Of a DNA stretch of 64,000 bases, positions 34,313 through 42,571 are shown piece after piece; the stretch's first letter is position 1, and each line of letters starts with the position of its first letter. A model generated the notes under the pieces. The model did no database searches, was not told the origin of the DNA, and saw only the letters and a list, made by a program, of their open reading frames with translations. Both the position numbers and the translations under genes were made by a program. Source of the DNA: Chryseobacterium ginsenosidimutans (GTDB taxonomy: Bacteria > Bacteroidota > Bacteroidia > Flavobacteriales > Weeksellaceae); NCBI RefSeq assembly GCF_024807225.1, contig NZ_JANUCO010000001.1, forward strand, positions 2,666,001 to 2,730,000, read 5' to 3'.

Positions 34313-37144
34313 TTATTTAATATTCAAATCAACAGAATTTAATCGCAATGAATTTAAAATCACAGATAATGAACTGAAACTCATCGCCGCAGCCGCAATC
34401 ATCGGTGATAATAAGATTCCGAAAAATGGATACAATAATCCTGCCGCAATCGGAACTCCCAACACATTATAGATAAAAGCAAAAAACAGATTTTCCTTAA
34501 TGTTTTTCAAAAGTTTCTCACTTAATAATTTAGCTTTTGCAACACCCAGAATGTCACCTTTTAATAAAGTAATTTCTGCGCTTTCAATCGCTGCATCGGT
34601 TCCTGTTCCCATTGCAATCCCTATATTTGCCTGAGCCAAAGCAGGGGAGTCGTTGATTCCGTCGCCGGTCATGGCTACGATTTTACCTTCTTTTTGAAGT
34701 CTTTTTACTTCGTTTAATTTATCTTCAGGAAGACAATTTGCTTTAAAATGTTTAATACCCAATTCGTCTGCAACAGCTTTTGCGGTGTGTTCGTTATCAC
34801 CGGTCATCATGATAATGTCGATGCCTTCGTTTAGTAATTGTTCGACTGCTTTTTTAGAGCTTTCTTTAATTTTATCGGTAAAACTTAGGAAACCCAAAAC
34901 TTCTTTATCCTGAGCAATATAAGAGATCGTATGCGCTTTTGACTGTACTTCTGTTGCTTTTTGTTTTAAGTTTTCAGGAATCGAAATTTGATGGGATGTC
35001 AAAAGATTTTCGTTTCCAAGATAAACCATTTTTCCGTGGATATTTCCTTTAACGCCTTTTCCTGAAATGTTTTCAAAATTGTCTACTTTTTCGAAAGAGA
35101 TATTTTCATTTTTAGCTTTTTTAATAACAGCATTTGACAACGGATGTTCGGAATTTTGGTTTAATGAATATGCTAATTTTAAGATTAAATCCTGATCATT
35201 ATTAAGCGTTTCAATATATTCAACGGATGGTTTTCCTTCGGTTAAAGTTCCTGTTTTATCGGTGATGAGAACGTTTACTTTATTCATTTGTTCAAGAGCA
35301 TCGGCGTTTTTTATTAAGATCCCGTTTTTTGCACCTTTCCCAATCCCCACCATCAAAGACATCGGTGTTGCCAATCCTAAAGCACACGGACAAGCCACAA
35401 TTAAAACCGCAACCGCATTTACAAAAGCAAACAAAGTTTTTTTGCCTTCCGGACCGAAAAACTGCCATAAAATAAAAGTAAGAACAGCAATTAAAATAAC
35501 GGTCGGAACAAAAACTTTAGCTACTTTATCTGTCAATTTTTGAATCGGGGCTTTGCTTCGGCTCGCTTCATTTACCATTTTAATAATTTGAGAAAGCAAA
35601 GTTTCATCGCCTACTTTTTCAGCTTTCATGATGAAAACCTGGTTTCCGTTAATCGTTCCTGAAGTGACTTTGTCGTCAATATTTTTCTCAACAGGAATCG
35701 GTTCGCCCGTAATCATACTTTCATCGACAATAGAATTTCCTTCTGTGATTTTTCCGTCTACAGGAATTTTTTCACCCGGTTTTACTTTTAATAAATCTCC
35801 GATTTTAACTTGTGAAAGTAACACCTTTTTTTCTTCACCATTAATGATTAAATTCGCTTCATCAGGAGAGAGATTCATTAATTCGCGGATTGCATTTCCT
35901 GTCTTTTTATGGGCTGCAGCTTCCATTAATTGTCCTAAAATAACAAGCGTTAAAATCACACAAACCGCCTCGAAATACAAAGGGATTTCATGATTGTGAC
36001 CACGAATTTCATGAGGAATAAGATCCGGAAAAATCAAAGAAACAATACTGAAAATAAATGCTGCCGCAACACCCAAAACAATTAAACTGAACATATTTAA
36101 ATTCCATGTTTTGAACGAAATCCAACCTCTTTTCATCAAAAACCATCCTGAATAAAATAAAACTGGAAGCGTTAAAATCAACTCAATAATTCCCTGAATT
36201 TGATGTGAAAAAGGAAAATTAATTAACATTCCGCCCATCGAAAGGATAAAAACAGGAAGGGTAAATGCCAGTGAAATAATGAATTTACGTTTTAAAATAT
36301 GGTAAGTTTCATCTTCTTCCTCATCTTTATCGGGCATTCTTACCAAATCCATTCCGCAAATCGGACAATCTCCCGGTTCGTCCTGAACAATTTCCGGATG
36401 CATCGGACACGTATATTTCGCCACTTTTTTCTCCGGATATTTCACCAGATCCATTCCGCAAACAGGGCAACCAACGTTACTGTCATACACTTTGTCGCCT
36501 TCGCAATACATCGGGCAATAATATTTTCCTGCCATTTCATCCGTAACTTTCGGGTTTTCATGATGATGATGGGAATAATCGTGTGAATGTGGTGCGGAAT
36601 TTTTAACCAAATCTTCAGTAATTTCCTCCAAATGCATGTTGCAAATTGGACAATCTTCTTTCTCATCATAAATTTTATCGCCTTCACAAAACATCGGGCA
36701 ATAATGTTTTCCAGGATTATCTTTAAAGTTTTCTGGAAGATTTGTCGAAGAAAAAGTGGGTTTGTAATTCGGATCTTTGGCGTGTTTTTCCTCAATCGGA
36801 ACCAGATACATATTGCAATCAGGACATCTTTTTCCTTGCTGGAAATAGACTTTCTCACCTTCGCATTCCATCGGACAATAATAAACTGAAGAAGGCGAAA
36901 CCCTGTCCTGCGGTTTTATAAAAGCTTTTTCGGAGTTATTGGGATCTTCGAGCCTGTAATTTCCGATTTCTTCTAATGCTTTATTTAATGTCTTAAGTTC
37001 GATCGGTTTGTCGGAAATTATTGTTGCTGTGCTATTTTCAAGATTAATTTCCGCGTTAATTCCTTCTATATTATTGAGTTTTTCTGAGATCTTTTTCTGA
37101 CAGCCGGAGCAAGTCATTCCCAGAATTTTATATTGTTGTTGCAT
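34313..37144 (-). CDS. copA: Copper-translocating P1B-type ATPase with HMA and four tandem metal-binding modules
   Basis: 943 residues. N-terminal HMA domain with MTCSGC (Cys12, Cys15). Then four heavy-metal-binding modules of the CPMxCxGDxxY...CPxCxMxL type at about 88-117, 148-175, 208-236 and 244-270, with a His-rich linker (HSHDYSHHHH, about 186-195) between modules two and three. ATPase core: eight predicted helices, transmembrane VACPCALGLATP, phosphorylation DKTGTLTEG, SEHPLSNAV (HP motif) and GDGINDSPALAQ. The CPC motif and the modules point to Cu+ (or Ag+) export across the inner membrane. The HMA-AraC gene upstream may regulate it. No TAnnTTTG box is seen in the 247-bp gap upstream. 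Confidence 0.95.
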   Translation of the reverse strand: MQQQYKILGMTCSGCQKKISEKLNNIEGINAEINLENSTATIISDKPIELKTLNKALEEIGNYRLEDPNNSEKAFIKPQDRVSPSSVYYCPMECEGEKVYFQQGKRCPDCNMYLVPIEEKHAKDPNYKPTFSSTNLPENFKDNPGKHYCPMFCEGDKIYDEKEDCPICNMHLEEITEDLVKNSAPHSHDYSHHHHENPKVTDEMAGKYYCPMYCEGDKVYDSNVGCPVCGMDLVKYPEKKVAKYTCPMHPEIVQDEPGDCPICGMDLVRMPDKDEEEDETYHILKRKFIISLAFTLPVFILSMGGMLINFPFSHQIQGIIELILTLPVLFYSGWFLMKRGWISFKTWNLNMFSLIVLGVAAAFIFSIVSLIFPDLIPHEIRGHNHEIPLYFEAVCVILTLVILGQLMEAAAHKKTGNAIRELMNLSPDEANLIINGEEKKVLLSQVKIGDLLKVKPGEKIPVDGKITEGNSIVDESMITGEPIPVEKNIDDKVTSGTINGNQVFIMKAEKVGDETLLSQIIKMVNEASRSKAPIQKLTDKVAKVFVPTVILIAVLTFILWQFFGPEGKKTLFAFVNAVAVLIVACPCALGLATPMSLMVGIGKGAKNGILIKNADALEQMNKVNVLITDKTGTLTEGKPSVEYIETLNNDQDLILKLAYSLNQNSEHPLSNAVIKKAKNENISFEKVDNFENISGKGVKGNIHGKMVYLGNENLLTSHQISIPENLKQKATEVQSKAHTISYIAQDKEVLGFLSFTDKIKESSKKAVEQLLNEGIDIIMMTGDNEHTAKAVADELGIKHFKANCLPEDKLNEVKRLQKEGKIVAMTGDGINDSPALAQANIGIAMGTGTDAAIESAEITLLKGDILGVAKAKLLSEKLLKNIKENLFFAFIYNVLGVPIAAGLLYPFFGILLSPMIAAAAMSFSSLSVILNSLRLNSVDLNIK

Positions 37145-37391
37145 GATCCTTTAATTTATACTGCAAATTTCCAAAATGAAAGCGGAAGGTTGTTATAAAT
37201 TTAAGGATAATGTTTATAGAATTTAGTTTGAGGGTGGGAGTGTTGGAGTGTATTAGAGTTTAAGAGTGGGAGCGATGCAGAGTATCAGAGTTTTGCGTAA
37301 AAGTGGATTTTTACACAGATTTTCTGTTGTTAAATATCATAGATGTAATTATTAAAACTCAAAAAACTCTCAAACACTAGAACTCTCAGAC

Positions 37392-37953
37392 TCAAATTTG
37401 ATCCAAAGCTTTTCTATTATGAACTTTCAGTTTTTTGAATTCGGTAGGAGTGAAGCCTGTACTGTTTCGGAATTGAGAAGATAAATGCTGAACGCTTTTA
37501 TAGCCTAGTTTTCCAGCGATTTCCGTTAAAGTAAATTCATTATAAAGAAGAAGTTCTTTTACTTTTTCGATTTTTTGAAGGATAAAGAAACTGTTCCAGC
37601 GTAATATTTTCGTTCTGTGAAAAGGTTTTCGAAAGTGCGCTATAATCTTTATGAAGTTTTGAGCTTAAAAATTCGGACAAAAGAAAATTTTCATCAATAT
37701 CAAGTTCACTGATTTTTATAATCGCAAGGTTTTTAATTTTCTCAATAACTTGATGTGAAGAGTCTCTTATTCGTTCAAATCCGGTTTCTAACAATTGATT
37801 TTCTAAGGATTGAAGGTCTTTGTCGGAAACTTCGGATTCAGTTTCGACTTCACCGAGGTTGATCGATGTAATTTTAATTTCAACCTCATTAAAAATGCGC
37901 TCCACAGCAGAAATACATCTGCCGCAAACCATATTTTTCACAAAGATTTTCAT
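37392..37953 (-). pseudogene. HMA-domain AraC-type regulator, frameshifted
   Basis: Reads 137 codons before a stop; removing one base at AGAAACT (37586-37592 on the plus strand) restores a 186-residue protein. The N-terminus is an HMA-like metal-binding domain with MVCGRC (Cys10, Cys13). The restored C-terminus is an AraC HTH (LLLYNEFTLTEIAGKLGYKS; QHLSSQFRNSTGFTPTEFKK). A metal-sensing activator for the adjacent copA is a reasonable inference. It overlaps the corrected end of the thioesterase by ATGA, so both sit in one operon. Confidence 0.83.
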
Positions 37954-37975
37954 AACTGACTGTTTAATCTGTCTT

Positions 37976-38344
37976 TTACGAACTCAACTTTTGTTTTTCC
38001 GTGAGGAGCTGGATTCCATCCTCGCCAAGATTTACCATTACGATTTTATCGACAGTAATAATGGTTTGATGAGTCATTTTATTTCGTACATCACACTTTA
38101 ATGTAAGCGAAGTAGAGCCAAAAGCCGAAACTTCAATACCAATTTCAATAATATCTCCCTGTTTTGCAGAGCTTACGAAATTGATTTCAGAGATAAATTT
38201 TGTGACTATTTTTTTGTTTTCTAACTGAATCACAGCATATAAAGCAGCTTCTTCGTCGATCCACTGTAATAATCTTCCTCCAAAAAGAGATTGATTAGGA
38301 TTTAAGTCTTCCGGTTTTACCCATTTTCTAGTGTGATAATTCAT
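37976..38344 (-). CDS. Hotdog-fold acyl-CoA thioesterase
   Basis: 122 residues as read. Start at 38344 is preferred because a TAnnTTTG box lies 18 nt upstream and inside the longer frame. Hotdog features: YHTRKWVKPEDLNPNQSLFG, GRLLQWIDEEAAL (acidic site) and KQGDIIEIGIEVSAFGSTSL. Close to YciA-like medium/long acyl-CoA hydrolases. As read it ends at 37976 with DGIQLLTEKQKLSS; restoring one base in GGATTCC (38011-38017) extends the gene to 37950 as DGNPAPHGKTKVEFVKDRL (131 residues total), a more family-like end with an ATGA overlap with the next gene. Confidence 0.85.
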   Translation of the reverse strand: MNYHTRKWVKPEDLNPNQSLFGGRLLQWIDEEAALYAVIQLENKKIVTKFISEINFVSSAKQGDIIEIGIEVSAFGSTSLTLKCDVRNKMTHQTIITVDKIVMVNLGEDGIQLLTEKQKLSS

Positions 38345-38362
38345 AGGTGAAATTTTGTAGGG

Positions 38363-38370
38363 CAAATTTA
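38363..38370 (-). promoter_or_regulatory. TAnnTTTG promoter box of the thioesterase operon
   Basis: TAAATTTG on the minus strand, 18 nt before the ATG at 38344. Confidence 0.65.
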
Positions 38371-38893
38371 GCGCTAAAAACTGGCTTTATCAAACGAATT
38401 GGATTCAGTTATCAAAAGAGAATTATTTATAGCCTCAATTATTTCTTTTTTAATTGTATTGTTTTATTCTTGTCTTTTGTTTAAAAAAGATTTGTGGTAA
38501 AAAGCAGAATAGTTTTTCAATAGCTTTATAAAATTATTCACTTAATCGATGATACATGCTTTATATTAAGGAATACAGCCTTAAATATTAATTATTTTGT
38601 AATACTGATTTTGAAAATTTTCACCAATATTTTATTTTTGAATTGTAAATTCTTATTAATAAGGTGGCTTTTGACAAATATTCATAAAAATTTCATAATG
38701 AATTAATAGTTTTTAACGAAAGAATACTTTAGTTGTAAATTTTACTGAAATATTTTGTAAAAAAGCTTTGATATGAAATTAATAATCGTATCTTGCACCT
38801 GTCTTATATCTGGAATCAATATTTGTTCAACCTTATATGTTGTTTTTCTTTTATAAACCAAATCATTGTTAACATTTTTAATTTTTAACTCAG
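38371..38893. other. AT-rich intergenic region before the RNA-binding protein
   Basis: No convincing gene. A TTG-started 34-codon frame (about 38400-38504) encodes one hydrophobic helix but lacks a promoter box, RBS and homology, so I left it out. The end of the region may be a structured leader of the RRM gene; a partial box, GTATCTTGC, lies near 38788. Confidence 0.5.
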
Positions 38894-39316
38894 ATGAACA
38901 TTTTTGTTTCAAACATCAACTACGCAACTAAAGATTATGAGTTGCAGGATCTATTTTCAGAATTTGGAGAGGTTTCTTCTGTAAAAATCATTACAGATAA
39001 AGAAACTGGTCGTTCTAGAGGTTTCGGTTTTATCGAAATGGAGGACGCTGAAGGACAGCAAGCTATTGAAGCTCTTAACCAAAAAGAATTCAACGGAAAA
39101 GAACTAAACGTTTCAGAAGCTAAACCAAGAGAGGAGAAGCCAAGAAGAACTTTCGGTAACAGTACTGGAGGTGGTAACAGAAGCGGTGGCGGTGGCTACG
39201 GTGGAGGTAACAGAAGCGGCGGTGGCGGTGGCTACGGCGGCGGTAACAGAAGCGGTGGCGGAGGTTACAGCGGCGGTGGAGATCGTGGCGGAAACGGCGG
39301 TGGAAAACGTTGGTAA
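38894..39316 (+). CDS. RRM RNA-binding protein with glycine-rich tail
   Basis: 140 residues. RRM residues 1-80: RNP2 IFVSNI and RNP1 RSRGFGFIEM, with KEFNGKELNVSEAKPR. The tail is Gly/Arg/Asn-rich (repeats of GGGNRSGGGG). Bacterial Rbp proteins of this type are usually cold-induced RNA chaperones. Transcribed alone with a strong terminator. The DNA of the tail is a low-complexity GGY-rich repeat, so its length may vary among strains. Confidence 0.92.
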   Translation: MNIFVSNINYATKDYELQDLFSEFGEVSSVKIITDKETGRSRGFGFIEMEDAEGQQAIEALNQKEFNGKELNVSEAKPREEKPRRTFGNSTGGGNRSGGGGYGGGNRSGGGGGYGGGNRSGGGGYSGGGDRGGNGGGKRW

Positions 39317-39323
39317 AAAATAT

Positions 39324-39352
39324 AAGCGGCTTTTATAAGCCGCTTTTTTTTA
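39324..39352 (+). terminator. Terminator of the RRM gene
   Basis: Nine-bp perfect stem AAGCGGCTT/AAGCCGCTT, TTAT loop, then T9. Confidence 0.88.
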
Positions 39353-39456
39353 TGGGCTTAATTCAGAATAGATTATTTCATTAGATTCTAAAAGGCAAAC
39401 TTATTGTCTTTTGGCATAATTTTAGAGAAATTTTTAACCAAGCAAAACTTATTAAA

Positions 39457-40203
39457 ATGAAAAGACATGTATTGGTATTTTTAATGATGTTCGCAGGACT
39501 ATTGCTTAATGCACAGAATATCTACAACGGTCAAAATATCGATCAGAACAAAAAGTACTGGTCGGGTAATAATCAATATTATTTATTATTTCAGAATGAT
39601 GGCAATTTGGTTCTGTATAATAGAAGAGGAAATTCTATTTGGGATTCTAAGACTACAGGAAGAGGAACAAGAGCTACTTTTCAAGATGATGGTAATCTTG
39701 TAGTATATACTTCAGGAAATGGTGTTGCCTTTAGTTCTAATACAAACGGAAGACGTGCTGATAAATTAACAATACAGGATGATGGTAATCTTGTTATTTA
39801 TAATAGAACAAATCCTTTATGGGCTTCAAAAAACAGCAGTAGTAATAACGATAATGGATATGGATTTCGCGGAGGATATGTGAATTTGGGATACAAATTT
39901 TATCGAGGTACAAAAGTTTTTTCTTCAGATCGTAATTATTATTTAATTTTTCAAAATGATGGAAACTTGGTTTTATCGGCTAATAATGGAGATCCAATCT
40001 GGAGTTCAGGAACGGATAATAAAGGAAGTAAAGCTGAATTTCAAAACGATGGTAATTTAGTAGTTTATGATTCTTATAACAGGTCGGTTTGGAGTTCGAA
40101 TACAGCTAACAAAGGGGTAACTAAATTAACAATACAAAATGATGGCAATTTAGTAATCTATGGAAGTTCGTCTCCGGTTTGGAGTTCCGAAACTCAACGA
40201 TAA
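39457..40203 (+). CDS. Secreted B-lectin (bulb-type mannose-binding lectin) protein
   Basis: 248 residues with signal peptide MKRHVLVFLMMFAGLLLNAQ. Two tandem beta-prism II lectin domains (about 21-125 and 150-245). The mannose-binding motif QxDxNxVxY occurs six times: five intact (such as QNDGNLVLY, QDDGNLVVY, QNDGNLVIY) and one altered at the last position (QNDGNLVLS). The overall layout is like GNA-type lectins and the lectin bacteriocins (LlpA, putidacin L1) of Gram-negative bacteria. No lipobox or T9SS domain. A bacteriocin role is only a hypothesis; surface glycan binding is the safer inference. Confidence 0.85.
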   Translation: MKRHVLVFLMMFAGLLLNAQNIYNGQNIDQNKKYWSGNNQYYLLFQNDGNLVLYNRRGNSIWDSKTTGRGTRATFQDDGNLVVYTSGNGVAFSSNTNGRRADKLTIQDDGNLVIYNRTNPLWASKNSSSNNDNGYGFRGGYVNLGYKFYRGTKVFSSDRNYYLIFQNDGNLVLSANNGDPIWSSGTDNKGSKAEFQNDGNLVVYDSYNRSVWSSNTANKGVTKLTIQNDGNLVIYGSSSPVWSSETQR

Positions 40204-40231
40204 TATTTCAGTGAATCAAATATATATAGAG

Positions 40232-40260
40232 AGCATTACGAAAAGGTAATGCTTTTATTT
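40232..40260. terminator. Terminator after the lectin gene
   Basis: Eight-bp stem AGCATTAC/GTAATGCT with a T-rich tail; overlaps the 3' end of the converging BlaI-like gene. Confidence 0.7.
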
Positions 40261-40737
40261 TTCCTGATCTTTCTTCTTCTTTTTTTTCTTGTCTTTTTCC
40301 TTAATTTTCTTTTTATCTTTCTTCGGATTTAGAACCTCATTGGCGTATTCAAATTCCGGTTCTTTTGTGATTGTTGGGTTGGCTTCAATATTAATGTTAA
40401 AGTCTTTTAAATCCTTCTGTGAGATCAGATTTTCATTAATTAAAAATCCTAAGATTTCTTTCCCTGAATTATTGAAAAAATTAAGTGAAAGTTCTTTTAA
40501 TAAGAATTTTTTATACTCTTCAAAAGGAACCAATACATTGTATTTGAAAATCCTTCCTTCTTTTACAGTAGATAAATATCCTTTTTCTACCAATATTTTT
40601 AAATAAGTGGAAACAGTATTCTGATGTGGTTTTGGCTCAGGATGCTGCTCCATAACGTCTTTTAAATAAAAGGAATCCATTTTCCAGAATAGTTTCATTA
40701 AGTTTTCTTCGGCAGAGGTGAGATGATTTATTTTCAT
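40255..40737 (-). CDS. BlaI/MecI-family winged-helix regulator
   Basis: 160 residues. N-terminal winged helix (TSAEENLMKLFWKMDSFYLK, HQNTVSTYLKILVEKGYLS) and a dimerisation helix (FLLKELSLNFFNNSGKEILG). The C-terminal 30 residues are almost all Lys, Asp and Glu (KKDKKKIKEKDKKKKKKKD). It lies 9 bp downstream of the PAP2 gene on the same strand, so the two share an operon. No BlaR-type M56 sensor is adjacent, so it may answer another signal. Confidence 0.88.
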   Translation of the reverse strand: MKINHLTSAEENLMKLFWKMDSFYLKDVMEQHPEPKPHQNTVSTYLKILVEKGYLSTVKEGRIFKYNVLVPFEEYKKFLLKELSLNFFNNSGKEILGFLINENLISQKDLKDFNINIEANPTITKEPEFEYANEVLNPKKDKKKIKEKDKKKKKKKDQEK

Positions 40738-40746
40738 ATTAAATTC

Positions 40747-41349
40747 TTAATGTTGAAATTGTATATTGCAATAAAGGTAAAGAAAAGATACCATAAAAGC
40801 AATTCCGGCGCCCATCAATACCTCTTTTACGGTATGTCTTTTTAAAATGACACGGGTAATTCCTACCAAACTTGCAATGCCTAACCAAATTAATCCCATC
40901 ATCGGATTTAAAGCAAAAAATAAAGCAGCCACAAATATATTGAAGGAAGTATGCATCGAACTTTTAATGAAAAAATTACTGATTTGCATGGCGAAAAGCA
41001 AAATCAAAACAAATAGCATGATAAAATCAATATATCCGTTTTTGAAATAATTATAGGCAATATAAGCAATGACACAAACAGCGATAAAAACGTACAACGT
41101 CTTTCTCTGAATACGATTCGACACATCCATATTGGTGTATCTTCCTGTTTTTACATTCCACACGAGCCAAATAACCACCGGAATAATAACCATTAATAAT
41201 ATCGGAAGAAAATAGACAACTGAATCATGCAAGCTATAATTTCTAACACTCATATATACGAAAAATATGAACAAAGAAACCAAAGGATTAAAGAAATCTG
41301 AGATGATTTTTGAAATTTTATGAAGAGCTGAAGGCTGTTTTTCTTCCAT
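40747..41349 (-). CDS. PAP2-superfamily-like integral membrane protein
   Basis: 200 residues with about six predicted helices. ALHKISKIISDFFNPLVSLF at the N-terminus, SSMHTSFNIFVAALF and RHTVKEVLMGAGIAFMVSFL match the last PAP2 motifs (SxHT and RHTxxDVxxG-like). Lipid or undecaprenyl phosphate phosphatase is possible; the first KxxxxxxRP motif is not obvious, so activity is uncertain. Confidence 0.75.
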   Translation of the reverse strand: MEEKQPSALHKISKIISDFFNPLVSLFIFFVYMSVRNYSLHDSVVYFLPILLMVIIPVVIWLVWNVKTGRYTNMDVSNRIQRKTLYVFIAVCVIAYIAYNYFKNGYIDFIMLFVLILLFAMQISNFFIKSSMHTSFNIFVAALFFALNPMMGLIWLGIASLVGITRVILKRHTVKEVLMGAGIAFMVSFLYLYCNIQFQH

Positions 41350-41430
41350 ATTTAAGTTTGATAATGTAAATATAATACTATAACCAAAAAAACAATTGGT
41401 ATGTATACAATAAAAACGAAGTTTTTTTTA

Positions 41431-41438
41431 TAATTTTG
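41431..41438 (+). promoter_or_regulatory. TAnnTTTG promoter box of the pdh operon
   Basis: TAATTTTG, 38 nt before the pdhA ATG at 41477. Confidence 0.65.
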
Positions 41439-41476
41439 CTCAACTATTTCATAATAAATAAGCAAGAGCTCAACAC

Positions 41477-42478
41477 ATGAAAGAATTTTCTAAAGAGGTA
41501 TACCTGAAGTGGTATGAAGATATGACAATGTGGAGAAGGTTTGAAGACAAATGCCGTTCTCTTTATCTAAAACAAAAAATCAGAGGTTTTTTACATTTGT
41601 ATAACGGTCAGGAGGCTATTCCTGCTGGTTTCACGCATGCAATGGATTTAACCAAAGATAGTATGATCACTGCTTACAGATGTCACATCCATCCGATGGC
41701 GATGGGGGTAGATCCTAAAAGAATCATGGCAGAACTTTGTGGCAAGGCTACAGGTACTTCCGGAGGTATGGGTGGATCTATGCACATTTTCAGCAAAGAA
41801 CATAGATTTTATGGAGGTCACGGTATCGTTGGAGGTCAGATTCCTTTGGGAGCAGGTATTGCTTTCGCGGATAAGTTTTTTGACAGAAAAGCGGTAAATA
41901 TCTGCTTTTTCGGAGATGGAGCGGCTAGACAGGGTTCATTACATGAAACGTTTAACATGGCGATGAACTGGAAATTACCGGTGATTTTCGTTGTTGAAAA
42001 CAATCAGTATGCAATGGGAACTTCTGTTAAAAGAACAGCGAACCACGAAGATATCTACAAATTAGGTTTAGGGTACGAAATGCCTTGTCTTGCTGTAGAT
42101 GCAATGGATCCTGAGAAAGTAGCTGAAGCTGCTTACGAAGCGATCGAAAGAGCTAGAAGAGGAGACGGACCAACTTTCATCGAGGCTAGAACGTATCGTT
42201 TCAGAGGACACTCTATGTCTGATGCAGAACCTTACAGATCTAAGGAAGAAGTGGCTATCCACAAAAATGACGATCCAATTGAATTGATTAAACAAAGAAT
42301 TTTGGATAACAATTGGGCGACTGAAGCAGAATTGGAAGCTACAGATAACAAATCAAGAGATTTCGTTGAAGAATGTATCGAGTTCATGGAAAACTCTCCG
42401 TATCCGGATGTAGAAAAAGTGTATGAATATGTATATTCTCAGGAAAACTACCCATTCTTAGATAAATTAGAAAACTAA
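41477..42478 (+). CDS. pdhA: Pyruvate dehydrogenase E1 component, alpha subunit
   Basis: 333 residues, thiamine-diphosphate-dependent decarboxylase alpha chain. TPP-binding motif GDGAARQGSLHETFNMAMNW ending VENNQY; phosphorylation-loop region RTYRFRGHSMSDAEPYRSKE; substrate region AYRCHIHPMAMG and GGMGGSMHIF. First gene of a two-gene operon with the E2 gene 93 bp downstream. The E1 beta gene is not next to it. Confidence 0.96.
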   Translation: MKEFSKEVYLKWYEDMTMWRRFEDKCRSLYLKQKIRGFLHLYNGQEAIPAGFTHAMDLTKDSMITAYRCHIHPMAMGVDPKRIMAELCGKATGTSGGMGGSMHIFSKEHRFYGGHGIVGGQIPLGAGIAFADKFFDRKAVNICFFGDGAARQGSLHETFNMAMNWKLPVIFVVENNQYAMGTSVKRTANHEDIYKLGLGYEMPCLAVDAMDPEKVAEAAYEAIERARRGDGPTFIEARTYRFRGHSMSDAEPYRSKEEVAIHKNDDPIELIKQRILDNNWATEAELEATDNKSRDFVEECIEFMENSPYPDVEKVYEYVYSQENYPFLDKLEN

Positions 42479-42571
42479 TAATAATTTGCTGATAGGATGA
42501 TATGGTGTGTTATTTTAACTTTCACTTTTCTTATCATCACTTCATCACATTAACAAATTAAAAATTAAATT

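Noticed and set aside
36442..36858. 138-codon minus-strand ORF and the plus-strand ORFs opposite it
   Set aside because: Shadow of the repeated metal-binding modules of copA in other frames.
38400..38504. 34-codon hydrophobic micro-ORF
   Set aside because: Only a TTG start, no promoter box or RBS, no conserved feature seen.
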